A stretch of DNA of 64,000 nt from Lysinibacillus sp. B2A1. GTDB taxonomy: Bacteria > Bacillota > Bacilli > Bacillales_A > Planococcaceae. This document shows, piece after piece, positions 35,675-44,301 of this stretch. A model generated the notes under the pieces. The model had not been told where the DNA came from, made no database searches, and saw nothing but the letters and a program-made list of their open reading frames with translations. The DNA is taken from contig CP027224.1 in NCBI GenBank assembly GCA_002973635.1, positions 2,924,501 to 2,988,500 on the forward strand, written 5' to 3'. Within the stretch, counting starts at the first letter, position 1. Each line of letters begins with the position of its first letter. The translations under genes and the position numbers were made by a program.

Positions 35675-36375
35675 ACGCTAAGGTATGAAGAAAAAAGCTC
35701 GGCTCCTTCTAATAAACGCTGAGGTGCAAAGATAAAGAACTCAGATTCCCCCAAGAAACGCTCAGGTGAGAAGACAAGGAGCTCAGGTTCCCAAAGAAAC
35801 GCTCAGGTGCGAAGGCAAAGAGCTCGGGTTCCACAAAGAATCGCTCAGGTAAGAAGAAAAAGAGCTCAGGTTTCCCCAAGAATCGCTCAGGTGAGAAGAA
35901 AAAGAGCTCAGGTTTCCCCAAGAAATGCTCAGGTGCAAAGGCAAAGAGCTCAGGTTCCCCAAGAAACGTTCAGGTGCAAAGGCAAAGAGCTCAGGTTCCC
36001 TCAAGAATCGCTCAGGTGAGAAGAAAAAGAGCTCAGGTTCCCAAAGAAATGCTCAGGTGCGAAGGCAAAGAGCTCGGGTTCCCCAAGAATCGCTCAGGTT
36101 CAAAGAAAAAGAGCTCGGGTCCCCTCAAGAATCGCTCAGGTGAGAAGAAAAAGAGCTCAGGTTTCCCCAAGAAATGCTCAGGTGCGAAGGCAAAGAGCTC
36201 GGGTTTCCCCAAGAAATGCTCAGGTGAGAAGAAAAAGAGCTCGGGTCCCCTCAAGAATCGCTCAGGTGGAAGACAAAGAGCTCAGGTTTCCCCAAGAATC
36301 GCTCAGGTGAGAAGACAAAGAGCTCAGATTCCCAAAGAATCGCTCGGGTCCCCTCAAAAAACAGCTCAGATACAG
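35675..36375. repeat. Minisatellite: about 17 units of 41-42 bp, each made of two 21-bp halves
   Basis: Each unit begins CGCTCAGGT followed by a purine-rich stretch like GAGAAGAAAAAGA, then GCTCAGGT followed by TTCCCCAAGAAT. So GCTCAGGT recurs about every 21 bp, with alternating purine-rich and CCCC-containing spacers. The first two and last units are degenerate, as expected for older edges. Some units differ by one base (41 versus 42), which breaks any common reading frame, so the short open frames across it on both strands are not credible genes. It fills the space between the GNAT terminator and the convergent 3' end of cbiO. Confidence 0.92.
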
Positions 36376-36379
36376 ATCC

Positions 36380-37219
36380 TCAAATCTGCTCAATCAGTTT
36401 CTGTAAATCATCCTTTGAACGAGGTAGCTTAATGTTTTCCTTCAATAGTTTTTTACTCTGTAAAGCAAGTGTCATTTCAAAGACCCAGGGACGTTCCAGA
36501 TGGGCTCGTTGAATTAACTCCTCCTGATAAAACATCTCAACAGGGTCCCCGTTATAGATGATTTTGCCACCTTCCATAACGATAATTTGATCTGCCCATT
36601 CATAGGCTAATGGGATGTCATGGGTCGCCATTAAAATGGTACGATCCCCATTTTCTAATTTGGCTAAATACTGTAAAACTTGTGCAGCATAATAATTATC
36701 GAGTCCAGCGGTTGGCTCGTCTAATAATAAAACAGATGGTTCCATCGCTAGTACACCTGCCATGGCTACTCGTTTTTTCTGACCCACACTTAAAAAATGT
36801 ATTGGTTTATCGAGTAGCGCTTCCACCTCTGTCTGTGCTACTGCCCAAGCAATTTTCTCTTCAATTTTTGCAGTTGTCCAACCGAGGTTCAAAGGTCCAA
36901 ATGCAATATCCTGCTTCACTGTACCCGAAAATAGCTGATTGTCTGCATCCTGAAAAACAATGCCAACCTGTTGACGTAATTCTTTTAATGCTTTTCTGCT
37001 ATACTGTAGCTCCTTGCCGCAAAAGGCTACATTTCCAGTAGTTGGCTTAAGAATCCCATTGAGGAGCTGAAATAATGTAGATTTTCCCGCTCCATTATGA
37101 CCTAGTAGGGCGATTTTTTTGCCTTTCGGAATTTGGAGTGAAATATCTATTAGTGCGTGTGTCCCATCTACATAGTCGTAAGAAAGCTGATTTAGTTCAA
37201 AGTATAAGTCTGTCGTCAT
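36380..37219 (-). CDS. cbiO: Cobalt ECF transporter ATPase CbiO
   Basis: 279 residues, the ATP-binding subunit of the CbiMNQO energy-coupling-factor cobalt importer. Walker A GHNGAGKST, Q-loop FQDADNQLFSGTV, signature LSVGQKKRVAMAG and Walker B VLLLDEPTAGLD are all intact, with switch His in MATHD. ATG 37219 overlaps the stop of cbiQ, so it is the last gene of cbiM-N-Q-O. One ATPase gene implies a CbiO homodimer. Its stop codon lies at the very edge of the tandem repeat, and no terminator was seen between the two. Confidence 0.93.
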   Translation of the reverse strand: MTTDLYFELNQLSYDYVDGTHALIDISLQIPKGKKIALLGHNGAGKSTLFQLLNGILKPTTGNVAFCGKELQYSRKALKELRQQVGIVFQDADNQLFSGTVKQDIAFGPLNLGWTTAKIEEKIAWAVAQTEVEALLDKPIHFLSVGQKKRVAMAGVLAMEPSVLLLDEPTAGLDNYYAAQVLQYLAKLENGDRTILMATHDIPLAYEWADQIIVMEGGKIIYNGDPVEMFYQEELIQRAHLERPWVFEMTLALQSKKLLKENIKLPRSKDDLQKLIEQI

Positions 37220-37988
37220 TAGAAAAAACCTCCATACATGATGAGGAATAGTAAGATAGCGGCAATACCGAGCCAGTTTTTCATGCTATAGGTTGCTTTC
37301 TCCTGCCAATATACCGCTTCGCCACCACGTGCTTGCATGGCATTATTAAGCTCGCGGCTTCGTTGGAACATTTCAGCAAATAAAGCGGCGATAAGCATAG
37401 ATACAGAGCGTAGCCACTGGGCAGGTGAGCGATAACCAAGTCGAGCCTGCTGAGCAAGGTGAATTTTTTGCATACTGTCTAAAAAATAAAAATAAATCGA
37501 TATGTTAATTCCACTAGCTCAACAAACAACGCAGGAATTCTACATTGTCGTAACACATGACAAATAGATTGTACGGATGTTGTTAGGATTAAAAAATATA
37601 AACAACTGACACTTCCAAGAACGATGAAAAAAAGTTGCTGTGCTGTAAATAAGCTTGCATTGCCCACAAAAATTGTCCAATGTTTAAAAGAAAATGACCA
37701 GATATGTGCAGGTAGTTTGCTAGTCGCTGGTGCTATCGAAATTAAAATAGATAGTAAGCTAGATAGTAAAAAAAATCCGGGTAACAATAATAGTTTAAAA
37801 TAATATTTAACAGGGATTTTAGCGCCTATAATGATAAAAGCACTCATTACAATAAATGTAATGAGTGAAATTCGTTCATCTCTCATGATAAGCGACAATA
37901 ATAATAGTCCAAAGGAAAACATCATTTTTTCTAGCGGATGAACAGACGCTAGCTTATTCATATATGCATACTTATCAATGAGTAACAT
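37219..37988 (-). pseudogene. cbiQ: Cobalt ECF transporter transmembrane protein CbiQ, interrupted by a one-base loss
   Basis: The frame from ATG 37988 encodes 169 residues (LLIDKYAYMNKLASVHPLEK, several helices, ending VELTYRFIFIF) and stops in the T6 run at 37481-37486. One more T there would continue LDSMQKIHLAQQARLGYRSP and the coupling segment QRSRELNNAMQARGGEAVY to a stop at 37219, giving a 256-residue CbiQ of normal length. CbiQ is the scaffold coupling CbiO ATP hydrolysis to the CbiM substrate subunit, so a real loss would disable cobalt import. It lies between intact cbiN and cbiO. A homopolymer sequencing error is a serious alternative. Confidence 0.85.
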
Positions 37989-37990
37989 AC

Positions 37991-38263
37991 TTAACCTTCT
38001 TTATGTTTACCGCGCATATAGCCGATGAAATAGCCGATGAAACCGGCACCAATAGCAGCTTGTAGTGCGAATAATAAGCTTTCAATTTCTCCACTTGGTG
38101 GTTCCCATAAGCTTTCAAACCATGGTTCGTAGTCAGCATTTATTTCACCGATTGCTGCCTCCGCTTCACCATCTGCTCCTCCGAATTCAGCACCTTTTTG
38201 TATGAAAAGTGGGATAATGGCTAATAACACAACGATTGCAAGCAGTAATAAGTTTTTTTTCAT
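37991..38263 (-). CDS. cbiN: Cobalt transport protein CbiN
   Basis: 90 residues, a small auxiliary subunit of the cobalt ECF transporter with two membrane helices (KKNLLLLAIVVLLAIIPLFI and IESLLFALQAAIGAGFIGYF) joined by an extracytoplasmic loop containing EFGGADGEAEAAI and YEPWFESLWEPPSGE, the CbiN signature. CbiN stimulates metal capture by CbiM. ATG 38263 has AAAGGAGG nine bases upstream and follows the cbiM stop by one base; the longer frame to 38293 lies within cbiM. Confidence 0.93.
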   Translation of the reverse strand: MKKNLLLLAIVVLLAIIPLFIQKGAEFGGADGEAEAAIGEINADYEPWFESLWEPPSGEIESLLFALQAAIGAGFIGYFIGYMRGKHKEG

Positions 38264-38264
38264 C

Positions 38265-39011
38265 CTAATGTGCCTCCTTTGTTGAGAAAACACGTAATGC
38301 TTTTAATTCGCTTACATTGTATTTTTTTAAGAAATTCATCACGACTACTGTTAAAATTCCTTCACTAACAGCAAGAGGAATTTGTGTTAAAGCAAAAATA
38401 CCCGCAAATTTTGAGAATGAAGCCATAAAGCCACCAACCTCAGAAGGGAAAGCAAGAGCTAGCTGTACAGAAGTGACAATATATGTACCTAAATCACCAA
38501 GCATAGCAGCTAAAAATACAGCTAAAGAAAATGATAGACCCATTTTTTGAGAGCCTTTAAATACATAATAAGCAATAATTGGACCAACGACTGCCATAGA
38601 AAAGGCGTTAGCTCCTAAAGTTGTAAGCCCTCCATGTGCTAAAAGTAAAGCTTGGAATAATAATACAATCGTTCCGATTACACTCATTGCTAATGGTCCA
38701 AAAAGAACTGTGCCGAGCCCAACACCTGTTGGATGCGAGCAGCTTCCTGTTACAGACGGAATCTTTAATGCTGATAACACAAAGGCAAAGGCACCTGATA
38801 GTCCTAAAATCATTTTTGTTTCAGGGTTTGCATCAATCGTTTTGCGAATTGAACGTAATCCTAAAATAATAAATGGAATGGATACAACCCACCAAAAAAT
38901 GGCCCACTCGATTGGCAAAAAGCCCTCCATTATATGCATGGCAAATGCACGATTTGGCACAAATAAAAATGCCAATAAGAAATAACTAAGCTTCCAGCCT
39001 GAGAATTTCAA
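38265..39011 (-). CDS. cbiM: Cobalt ECF transporter substrate-binding subunit CbiM
   Basis: 248 residues, the S component that binds Co2+ outside the membrane. A signal peptide ending RAFA is followed by MHIMEGFLP (from residue 25), where the new N-terminal Met-His after cleavage forms part of the metal site, as known for CbiM/NikM. About seven helices follow; [17 protein letters not shown] contains the conserved His. TTG 39011 follows GAGGAGGAG. It is the first gene of the cobalt importer and is preceded by a cobalamin riboswitch and a terminator, so it is shut off by B12. Confidence 0.95.
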   Translation of the reverse strand: MKFSGWKLSYFLLAFLFVPNRAFAMHIMEGFLPIEWAIFWWVVSIPFIILGLRSIRKTIDANPETKMILGLSGAFAFVLSALKIPSVTGSCSHPTGVGLGTVLFGPLAMSVIGTIVLLFQALLLAHGGLTTLGANAFSMAVVGPIIAYYVFKGSQKMGLSFSLAVFLAAMLGDLGTYIVTSVQLALAFPSEVGGFMASFSKFAGIFALTQIPLAVSEGILTVVVMNFLKKYNVSELKALRVFSTKEAH

Positions 39012-39050
39012 AACTTCTCCTCCTCACTTATAGTTTTTGAATTAGCGTGC

Positions 39051-39087
39051 GAAAATAAAAAAACACTTCTCCATATTGGAAAAGTGC
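39051..39087 (-). terminator. Terminator of the cbiM riboswitch (expression platform)
   Basis: CACTTCTCCA and TGGAAAAGTG (39064-39086) form a 10-bp stem with one mismatch. On the minus strand it is followed by TTTTTTTATTTT, between the riboswitch and the cbiM ribosome site. Confidence 0.75.
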
Positions 39088-39159
39088 ATAGCTAAGACAA
39101 ATAGAATTCGATTCTACTAAGCCGCACACCTATCCTCGTAGGTTGAAACGTTCACATAC

Positions 39160-39318
39160 TTTTCGGCAGGTCTCCTGGCTTTAGTTCCTCGTTTTATAGG
39201 CCTTCCCATCCGTTGGACAGTGACATTCTCTATAAAACTCCCTAGTACAGTGGCGGGACCGCGCCGGACTTGAACCGGCTTCCCTTTTAAGCGAAATGAT
39301 AAGCACTTCGCACCGAAA
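39160..39318 (-). promoter_or_regulatory. Cobalamin riboswitch upstream of cbiMNQO
   Basis: On the minus strand the order is AAGGGAAGCCGG, TCCGGCGCGGTCCCGCCACT(GT), then GCCAGGAGACCTGCC, which are the conserved blocks of the B12 (cobalamin) aptamer including the B12 box. With the following terminator it should stop cobalt-importer transcription when adenosylcobalamin is plentiful. Confidence 0.95.
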
Positions 39319-39510
39319 AAAGATGAAGTTGTGAGATTTCACGACACAGTGTAACATGATTTTCCATCTTGAGGCTATCTTTTTTAGAAAAAATTTTTAA
39401 AATTGAGGTGCAATCTAGAAAATTCTGATAAAATAAAAGAGAAACTTTTCTTTTTTCTACGAATTTTTTGATGAAATTTAATGAAAATGTCATAATTTTA
39501 GAGAGAAATA

Positions 39511-39538
39511 TTGAAATTTTAAAATTATAAGATATGAT
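39511..39538 (+). promoter_or_regulatory. Probable sigma-A promoter of the cobalamin operon
   Basis: TTGAAA (39511-39516) and TATGAT (39533-39538) are separated by 16 bp and lie about 50 bp upstream of the plus-strand cobalamin aptamer. Confidence 0.6.
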
Positions 39539-39589
39539 AGAGACAGTTTTCAATTCGTGTTAAACATACAAATTTGATATAAAAACATA

Positions 39590-39750
39590 CATAAGTGCTT
39601 GAATATTTTCAAGATAATAGGGAAATTGGTGAAAATCCGATACAGCCCCGCTACTGTAATAGCTGATGAAATCGCAAATGCCACCTAGTGCAAACTTGGG
39701 AAGGCGCGAAAGTAAATGGAAGCTTAAGTCAGGAAACCTGCTTATGTAAT
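39590..39750 (+). promoter_or_regulatory. Cobalamin riboswitch upstream of the cbiW-cobQ operon
   Basis: Conserved blocks in order: AATAGGGAAATTGGTGAAAA, CCGATACAGCCCCGCTACTG(T), GCCACC, GGGAAGGC and AGTCAGGAAACCTGC (B12 box). It is followed by a strong terminator at 39831-39870 and then cbiW. This makes the whole biosynthetic operon subject to feedback by its own end product. Confidence 0.95.
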
Positions 39751-39830
39751 CATGCATGCAAACTTTTCGGAGGGAGAAGTTGAAGCAAAGGCGAGTACCT
39801 GTAGTTTATTCGACTTTATTTGGCTTCTAC

Positions 39831-39870
39831 AAAACCTTTACTCTTCGAATTAGAGTAAAGGTTTTTCTTT
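39831..39870 (+). terminator. Riboswitch-controlled terminator before cbiW
   Basis: AAAACCTTTACTCT (39831-39844) pairs perfectly over 14 bp with AGAGTAAAGGTTTT (39852-39865), then TTCTTT. Its position 30 bp before the first gene fits a transcription-attenuation platform. Confidence 0.9.
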
Positions 39871-39901
39871 GTTCCTAAAAGTATTGAGGGGGAGAACAAC
39901 G

Positions 39902-40273
39902 ATGACTACTTGGAATTTAGAAGGGATGCAAACACATCTTTTTATTTGCAATGGCAGTAGCTGTATGAAAAAAGAAGCGGAGGAAATTACGCAAGCTATT
40001 CGTGATGAAATACAGTTACAGGCACTTGATAAAACAATACATACAACACGGACACGCTGCAATGGCAGATGTAAGGATGCGTGTGTTGTCATTGCGTATC
40101 CACAAGGAAATTGGTACCGTGTGCCAACAACAGAGCATGCAAGGGCACTTGTACAGGATTTACATCATGAGTCACTGCATGATGAACATGTCTTTACGCT
40201 TCGTGAGGGCACGTTACAGCGGACAGCACAAACAACAGCCATTAAAGGCATCGAAAAGGTGAAAGAGGGGTAA
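39902..40273 (+). CDS. cbiW: CbiW-like 2Fe-2S ferredoxin-type protein
   Basis: 123 residues resembling thioredoxin-fold [2Fe-2S] ferredoxins: Cys pairs in THLFICNGSSCMKKEAEE and TRTRCNGRCKDACVVIAYPQ match the C-x(n)-C and C-x3-C ligand spacing of that fold. It occupies the first position, as CbiW does in the Bacillus megaterium cobalamin operon, directly before cbiH60, and may supply electrons for ring contraction or cobalt reduction (inference). ATG 39902 has a GAGGGGGAG site; the longer frame to 39869 overlaps the terminator. Confidence 0.8.
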   Translation: MTTWNLEGMQTHLFICNGSSCMKKEAEEITQAIRDEIQLQALDKTIHTTRTRCNGRCKDACVVIAYPQGNWYRVPTTEHARALVQDLHHESLHDEHVFTLREGTLQRTAQTTAIKGIEKVKEG

Positions 40274-40277
40274 CAAA

Positions 40278-41948
40278 ATGGCGCAAAAAGGGAAGATTTT
40301 CGTGGTTGGCTTTGGGCCTGGTGATTTTAATCATATTACACATCGGGCAGTGGAGGCATTACAACAGAGTGATATGATTATAGGCTATAAAACATATGTA
40401 GAGCTTATTCAAGACTTAGTTAATGCAAAATCCATTGTTAGCACAGGTATGACGGAGGAAGTATCTCGTGCACAGGAAGCGGTACGCCAAGCGGAGGCAG
40501 GGAATATCGTATCTGTTATTTCCAGCGGTGATTCTGGTGTTTATGGCATGGCAGGATTAGTGTATGAGGTATTGATCGAGCTTGGTTGGACGGAAGCAAC
40601 TGGTGTAGAGGTAGAAATTGTTCCAGGTATTTCAGCTATCAACTCATGTGCAAGTTTACTAGGTGCTCCAATTATGCATGATGCTTGTACAATCAGTTTA
40701 AGTGACCACCTAACACCTTGGAATTTAATTGCGAAGCGTGTAGAGGCAGCAGCGATGGCGGATTTTGTGATTGCGTTGTATAACCCAAAAAGTGGTCGAC
40801 GTACTAGACAAATTGTGGAGGCCCAGCGCATTTTATTAGAATATCGTTCACCTGATACTCCAGTGGGGCTTGTCAAAAGCGCGTATCGTGACCGTCAGGA
40901 AGTTACAATGACAACTTTAGCAGAAATGCTAGAGCATGATATTGGGATGCTGACAACGGTTATTATCGGAAATTCATCAACGTTTTTCTATGATAATAAA
41001 ATGATTACACCACGGGGCTATCAGCGTAAATATACACTCGGTGAGGAAAAGCAGCCATTACGTCCACACCAACGTTTAAGGGAAGAAAATGAACCATGGG
41101 CAATGAATCAAGAAACAGGGGAGGCACGCAATGACTTTGCAGCAGATCCTAATGCTAATCGTATTGAGCCCAGTGTAGCCATTACACCTAATCCAAAGCA
41201 AAAAAAAACTTCACTTGAGATGGCGACAGCAGCGTTAGCGATGGTCAAAGGAACAAGTGAGGTAAAGATAACACCAAAGCTTGTGCAACAAAAAATCGAA
41301 TCTATCTTTGAATTAGCTGTAAGCCCAGGAGTAGCCAATAAATTTTTCACTCCGCAACAGATGATGACGCTGGCAGAAGTTGTTGGAGAGGATGGAACGA
41401 TGGAATACACACCTGACCATCAAATCCATTTAAAAATCCCAACGACAGAGCCAGAAAAAATTACAGCCAAGCTTCGTGAGGTTGGATTTTTACTGACGCC
41501 GATTGGAGATGTATTATCATTAAAGGCTTGTGACTTCTGTTACGGAGAAAAGGTTGATTCGATTCCATATGCAGAGGAGATTCAGGAGAAACTTGGTGGT
41601 ATGTCTTTACCGAAAACTTTGAATATTGGCTTTAATGGCTGCGGTATGGCGTGCTATCGAGCAGTATTTGATGATATTGGTATTGTTTATCGTAAAAGCA
41701 GGTTCGATGTTTTTATTGGGGCAAAGCCAGTAGGACGTACAGCACATGCTGCACAGCCAGTTGTAGAGGGACTAGAGCCTGAACAACTTATTCCACTCAT
41801 TACGGATATCATTGAGGAGTATAAAACAAATGCCCACCCAAATGAACGTCTGTTTAAGTATTTTAAACGTGTTAAAAAGATTCTGCACTTTACGTATCAG
41901 GATATGTCTTCAAAAATAAAAGTAGAGCCCGCTCCATGCGGTGACTAG
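40278..41948 (+). CDS. cbiH60: CbiH60: cobalt-factor III C17-methyltransferase with Fe-S C-terminal domain
   Basis: 556 residues. Residues 1-250 are a tetrapyrrole (corrin) methylase: FVVGFGPGDFNHITHRAVEA, ISSGDSGVYGMAG and VPGISAINSCASLLGAP. It methylates C17 and contracts the ring in the anaerobic pathway. The second half (about 330-540) resembles a nitrite/sulfite-reductase ferredoxin-like half-domain with Cys418, Cys421, Cys455 and Cys459 (CDFC and CGMAC), the [4Fe-4S] site known in CbiH60 of Bacillus megaterium. A low-complexity linker joins the two. ATG 40278 follows GAGGGG. The cobaltochelatase gene cbiX comes next. Confidence 0.93.
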   Translation: MAQKGKIFVVGFGPGDFNHITHRAVEALQQSDMIIGYKTYVELIQDLVNAKSIVSTGMTEEVSRAQEAVRQAEAGNIVSVISSGDSGVYGMAGLVYEVLIELGWTEATGVEVEIVPGISAINSCASLLGAPIMHDACTISLSDHLTPWNLIAKRVEAAAMADFVIALYNPKSGRRTRQIVEAQRILLEYRSPDTPVGLVKSAYRDRQEVTMTTLAEMLEHDIGMLTTVIIGNSSTFFYDNKMITPRGYQRKYTLGEEKQPLRPHQRLREENEPWAMNQETGEARNDFAADPNANRIEPSVAITPNPKQKKTSLEMATAALAMVKGTSEVKITPKLVQQKIESIFELAVSPGVANKFFTPQQMMTLAEVVGEDGTMEYTPDHQIHLKIPTTEPEKITAKLREVGFLLTPIGDVLSLKACDFCYGEKVDSIPYAEEIQEKLGGMSLPKTLNIGFNGCGMACYRAVFDDIGIVYRKSRFDVFIGAKPVGRTAHAAQPVVEGLEPEQLIPLITDIIEEYKTNAHPNERLFKYFKRVKKILHFTYQDMSSKIKVEPAPCGD

Positions 41949-41962
41949 TGAGGAGTTATGAG

Positions 41963-42871
41963 ATGAAAGCAATTTTATTTGTCGGCCATGGAAGCCGTTT
42001 AGCAGCAGGAAATGATGAGGTACGTACATTTATTGAGCAAATGACACCTCGTATTGATGATAGCTTCTTAGTAGAAACGTGTTTCTTGGAGTTTGCTTCT
42101 CCAAACATTGAAGAGGGGATAACAAATTGTGTGAAGAAGGGTGCAACAGAGGTGCATGTGATTCCAATTATTCTTCTTCATGCTGGGCATTCAAAGCTAC
42201 ATATCCCAGCAGAAATCGAACATGCACGTGAGCATTATCCACATATTACATTCACATATGGTCAAACGATAGGTGTCCATGAAGAGATATTTGCTATTTT
42301 AGAGGATCGTTTAGCTGAAATCGGCTTCAATGCTGAAGAGGAACAACAGGATACAGCTATTTTGTTAATTGCACGAGGTGGCAGTGATCCATCTGCAAAT
42401 GGTGATTTTTATAAAATTACACGTCTGTTATGGGAAAAGTTGCCTGTCAAATATGTTGAAAGTGCCTTTATGGGGGTAACGGACCCTCGTGTCGAAGAGG
42501 GAATTGAGCGCTGTGTTAAGCTAGGTGCTAAAAAAATCATTATGCTTCCGTACTTTTTATTCACGGGCATCCTGATGGAACGTATGAATGGTATGTGTCA
42601 ACAATTTAACGACAAATATCCAGATTGTGATATTCAAATTGCTGACTATTTTGGCTATCATGAACGTTTGCAAAATGTGCTACTAGAGCGTATTGAGCAA
42701 GCTGTAAATGGGACATCAACAGGTATGCAGGATTTAGAAAATTATCGAGCATATGCAGCGGTGCATGGTCATGCGCATCATCATCACCATCATGACCACG
42801 ATCATGATCACGACCATCATGATCATCATCACGAACATGAACATCACCATGAAGAGGAGTCTGTAAAATGA
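41963..42871 (+). CDS. cbiX: Sirohydrochlorin cobaltochelatase, long form with His-rich tail
   Basis: 302 residues. CbiX inserts Co2+ into sirohydrochlorin (factor II). Two chelatase half-domains are visible: the first with FVGHGSRLAAGNDEV (His9) and ILLHAGHSKLHIP, the second with LLIARGGSDPSANGDFYK. The C-terminal 35 residues are extremely His-rich (HAHHHHHHDHDHDHDHHDHH and on), probably a cobalt store or delivery tail. The MxCxxC Fe-S motif reported in some long CbiX proteins is not present. ATG 41963 has AGGAG seven bases upstream; the GTG at 41948 overlaps the cbiH60 stop. The end overlaps cbiJ by 4 bp. Confidence 0.95.
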   Translation: MKAILFVGHGSRLAAGNDEVRTFIEQMTPRIDDSFLVETCFLEFASPNIEEGITNCVKKGATEVHVIPIILLHAGHSKLHIPAEIEHAREHYPHITFTYGQTIGVHEEIFAILEDRLAEIGFNAEEEQQDTAILLIARGGSDPSANGDFYKITRLLWEKLPVKYVESAFMGVTDPRVEEGIERCVKLGAKKIIMLPYFLFTGILMERMNGMCQQFNDKYPDCDIQIADYFGYHERLQNVLLERIEQAVNGTSTGMQDLENYRAYAAVHGHAHHHHHHDHDHDHDHHDHHHEHEHHHEEESVK

Positions 42872-43629
42872 TTTTCATGTTAGCAGGGACGAGTGATGCT
42901 AGAGACTTAGCTCTTGAAATACAGTCAGCAGGATATGATGTAACGGCAACAGTCGTTACTGAATCAGCAGCCTCTAGCCTTGATGAGGTGGGTCTGCCTC
43001 ATTTAGTTGGACGATTAACAGCTGAAGAAATGGCGACTATTATGGCAGAACAAGGCTATCGTTTAGTTGTAGACGCCTCTCACCCATTTGCTGAGGAAGC
43101 TTCCAAAAATGCCATGGCAGCAGCGGAGCAAGCAAATATACCGTATATTCGCTATGAACGAGCACATGAGCACTATTCTCATCCTCTTATAACAGTAGTA
43201 AAAGATTATGAGGAGGCTGCACACTTAGCGGCAGAAAAACGTGGTGTCATTATGCTAACGACAGGCAGTAAAACGCTTGCGACATTTACTAAGGTTTTAC
43301 ATGGCCTGGAGAATACAAGAGTGATTGCACGTATGCTACCTAGACTTGATAACATGGAAAAATGTGAGGCACTTGGTGTTGCTCAAAGGGATATAGTCGC
43401 TATACAGGGACCCTTTTCAAAGGAATTAAACGAAGCGCTTTTTCGTCAATATGATGTGACATTGATGATTACGAAGGAGAGCGGCAAGGTTGGCTCAGTG
43501 GATGAAAAGTTAGAGGCAGCACTTGCATGTGGCATTGAAACACTATTAATTGCAAGACCAAATATAAAGTATGGCCAGCAATATTCTACATTTACGGAAG
43601 TACTACAGGCTGTACAACACACACTTTAG
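42868..43629 (+). CDS. cbiJ: Cobalt-precorrin-6A reductase
   Basis: 253 residues, NAD(P)H-dependent reductase of the corrin macrocycle (CobK/CbiJ family). The N-terminus MIFMLAGTSDARDLALEIQS is the family signature, with VVDASHPFAEEASKNAM and IQGPFSKELNEALF later. ATG 42868 overlaps the cbiX stop (ATGA). In the pathway it acts after CbiD and before CbiET; gene order here is not reaction order. Confidence 0.94.
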   Translation: MIFMLAGTSDARDLALEIQSAGYDVTATVVTESAASSLDEVGLPHLVGRLTAEEMATIMAEQGYRLVVDASHPFAEEASKNAMAAAEQANIPYIRYERAHEHYSHPLITVVKDYEEAAHLAAEKRGVIMLTTGSKTLATFTKVLHGLENTRVIARMLPRLDNMEKCEALGVAQRDIVAIQGPFSKELNEALFRQYDVTLMITKESGKVGSVDEKLEAALACGIETLLIARPNIKYGQQYSTFTEVLQAVQHTL

Positions 43630-43641
43630 GAGGCAATTCAG

Positions 43642-44301
43642 ATGGATTTTAAAACAGATTTCAAACCTTTAACGGTAGACCCAGACAAAATTTACGATTA
43701 CAGTTTTTCTATTATTGCAGAAGAAATGGGCGAACATGATTTCTCAGAGGATGAGTGGAAGATTGTTCGTCGTATTATTCATGCATCTGCTGATTTTGAG
43801 CTAGGTCGTAGCGTTATTATTACTCCAGGAGCGATTGAGGCAGGTATCAAGTCAATTCTTGCAGGTCACCATGTGATTGCTGATGTGCAAATGATTGAAA
43901 GTGGCTCAGGAAAAAAACGTTTCCAAAAGCATGGTGGGGATTTACACTGTTATATCGCAGATGAAGATGTATCAGTAGAAGCGAAAAAACAAAATACAAC
44001 ACGTGCTATTATCTCCATGCAAAAAGCTGCTAAATTACATGAAGGCGGTATTTATGCCATTGGTAATGCACCAACGGCATTGCTAGAGTTAATCCGTTTA
44101 ATTAAAGAAGGCTTAGCAAAACCAGATTTAATTATTGGTATGCCAGTTGGCTTTGTATCTGCTGCTGAGTCAAAAGAGGAATTATTAAAACTAGAGGGTA
44201 TTCCGTATATTACGAATGTTGGCCGTAAAGGCGGTAGTACAGTGACGGTTGCCGCATTGAATGCCATCTCACTTTTAGCGGATGAACAGGCGAAAAAATA
44301 A
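43642..44301 (+). CDS. cbiC: Cobalt-precorrin-8 methylmutase
   Basis: 219 residues. CbiC moves the C11 methyl to C12, giving cobyrinate. RRIIHASADFELGRSVIITP contains the catalytic His of the CobH/CbiC family, and YAIGNAPTALLELIRL and GMPVGFVSAAESKEEL are conserved. ATG 43642 has AGGAGG upstream. The stop overlaps the cbiD start by one base (TAATG). Confidence 0.96.
   Translation: MDFKTDFKPLTVDPDKIYDYSFSIIAEEMGEHDFSEDEWKIVRRIIHASADFELGRSVIITPGAIEAGIKSILAGHHVIADVQMIESGSGKKRFQKHGGDLHCYIADEDVSVEAKKQNTTRAIISMQKAAKLHEGGIYAIGNAPTALLELIRLIKEGLAKPDLIIGMPVGFVSAAESKEELLKLEGIPYITNVGRKGGSTVTVAALNAISLLADEQAKK

Noticed and set aside
35709..36432. Several 70-150-codon open frames on both strands across the minisatellite
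   Set aside because: They arise from the tandem repeat; units of 41 and 42 bp shift the frame, no ribosome sites precede them and the products are low-complexity.
39869..39901. N-terminal extension of CbiW
   Set aside because: It overlaps the end of the riboswitch terminator; ATG 39902 has a strong ribosome site.
42760..42868. CAT/CAC-rich stretch considered as a microsatellite or CRISPR-like repeat
   Set aside because: It is in frame and encodes the His-rich tail of CbiX.
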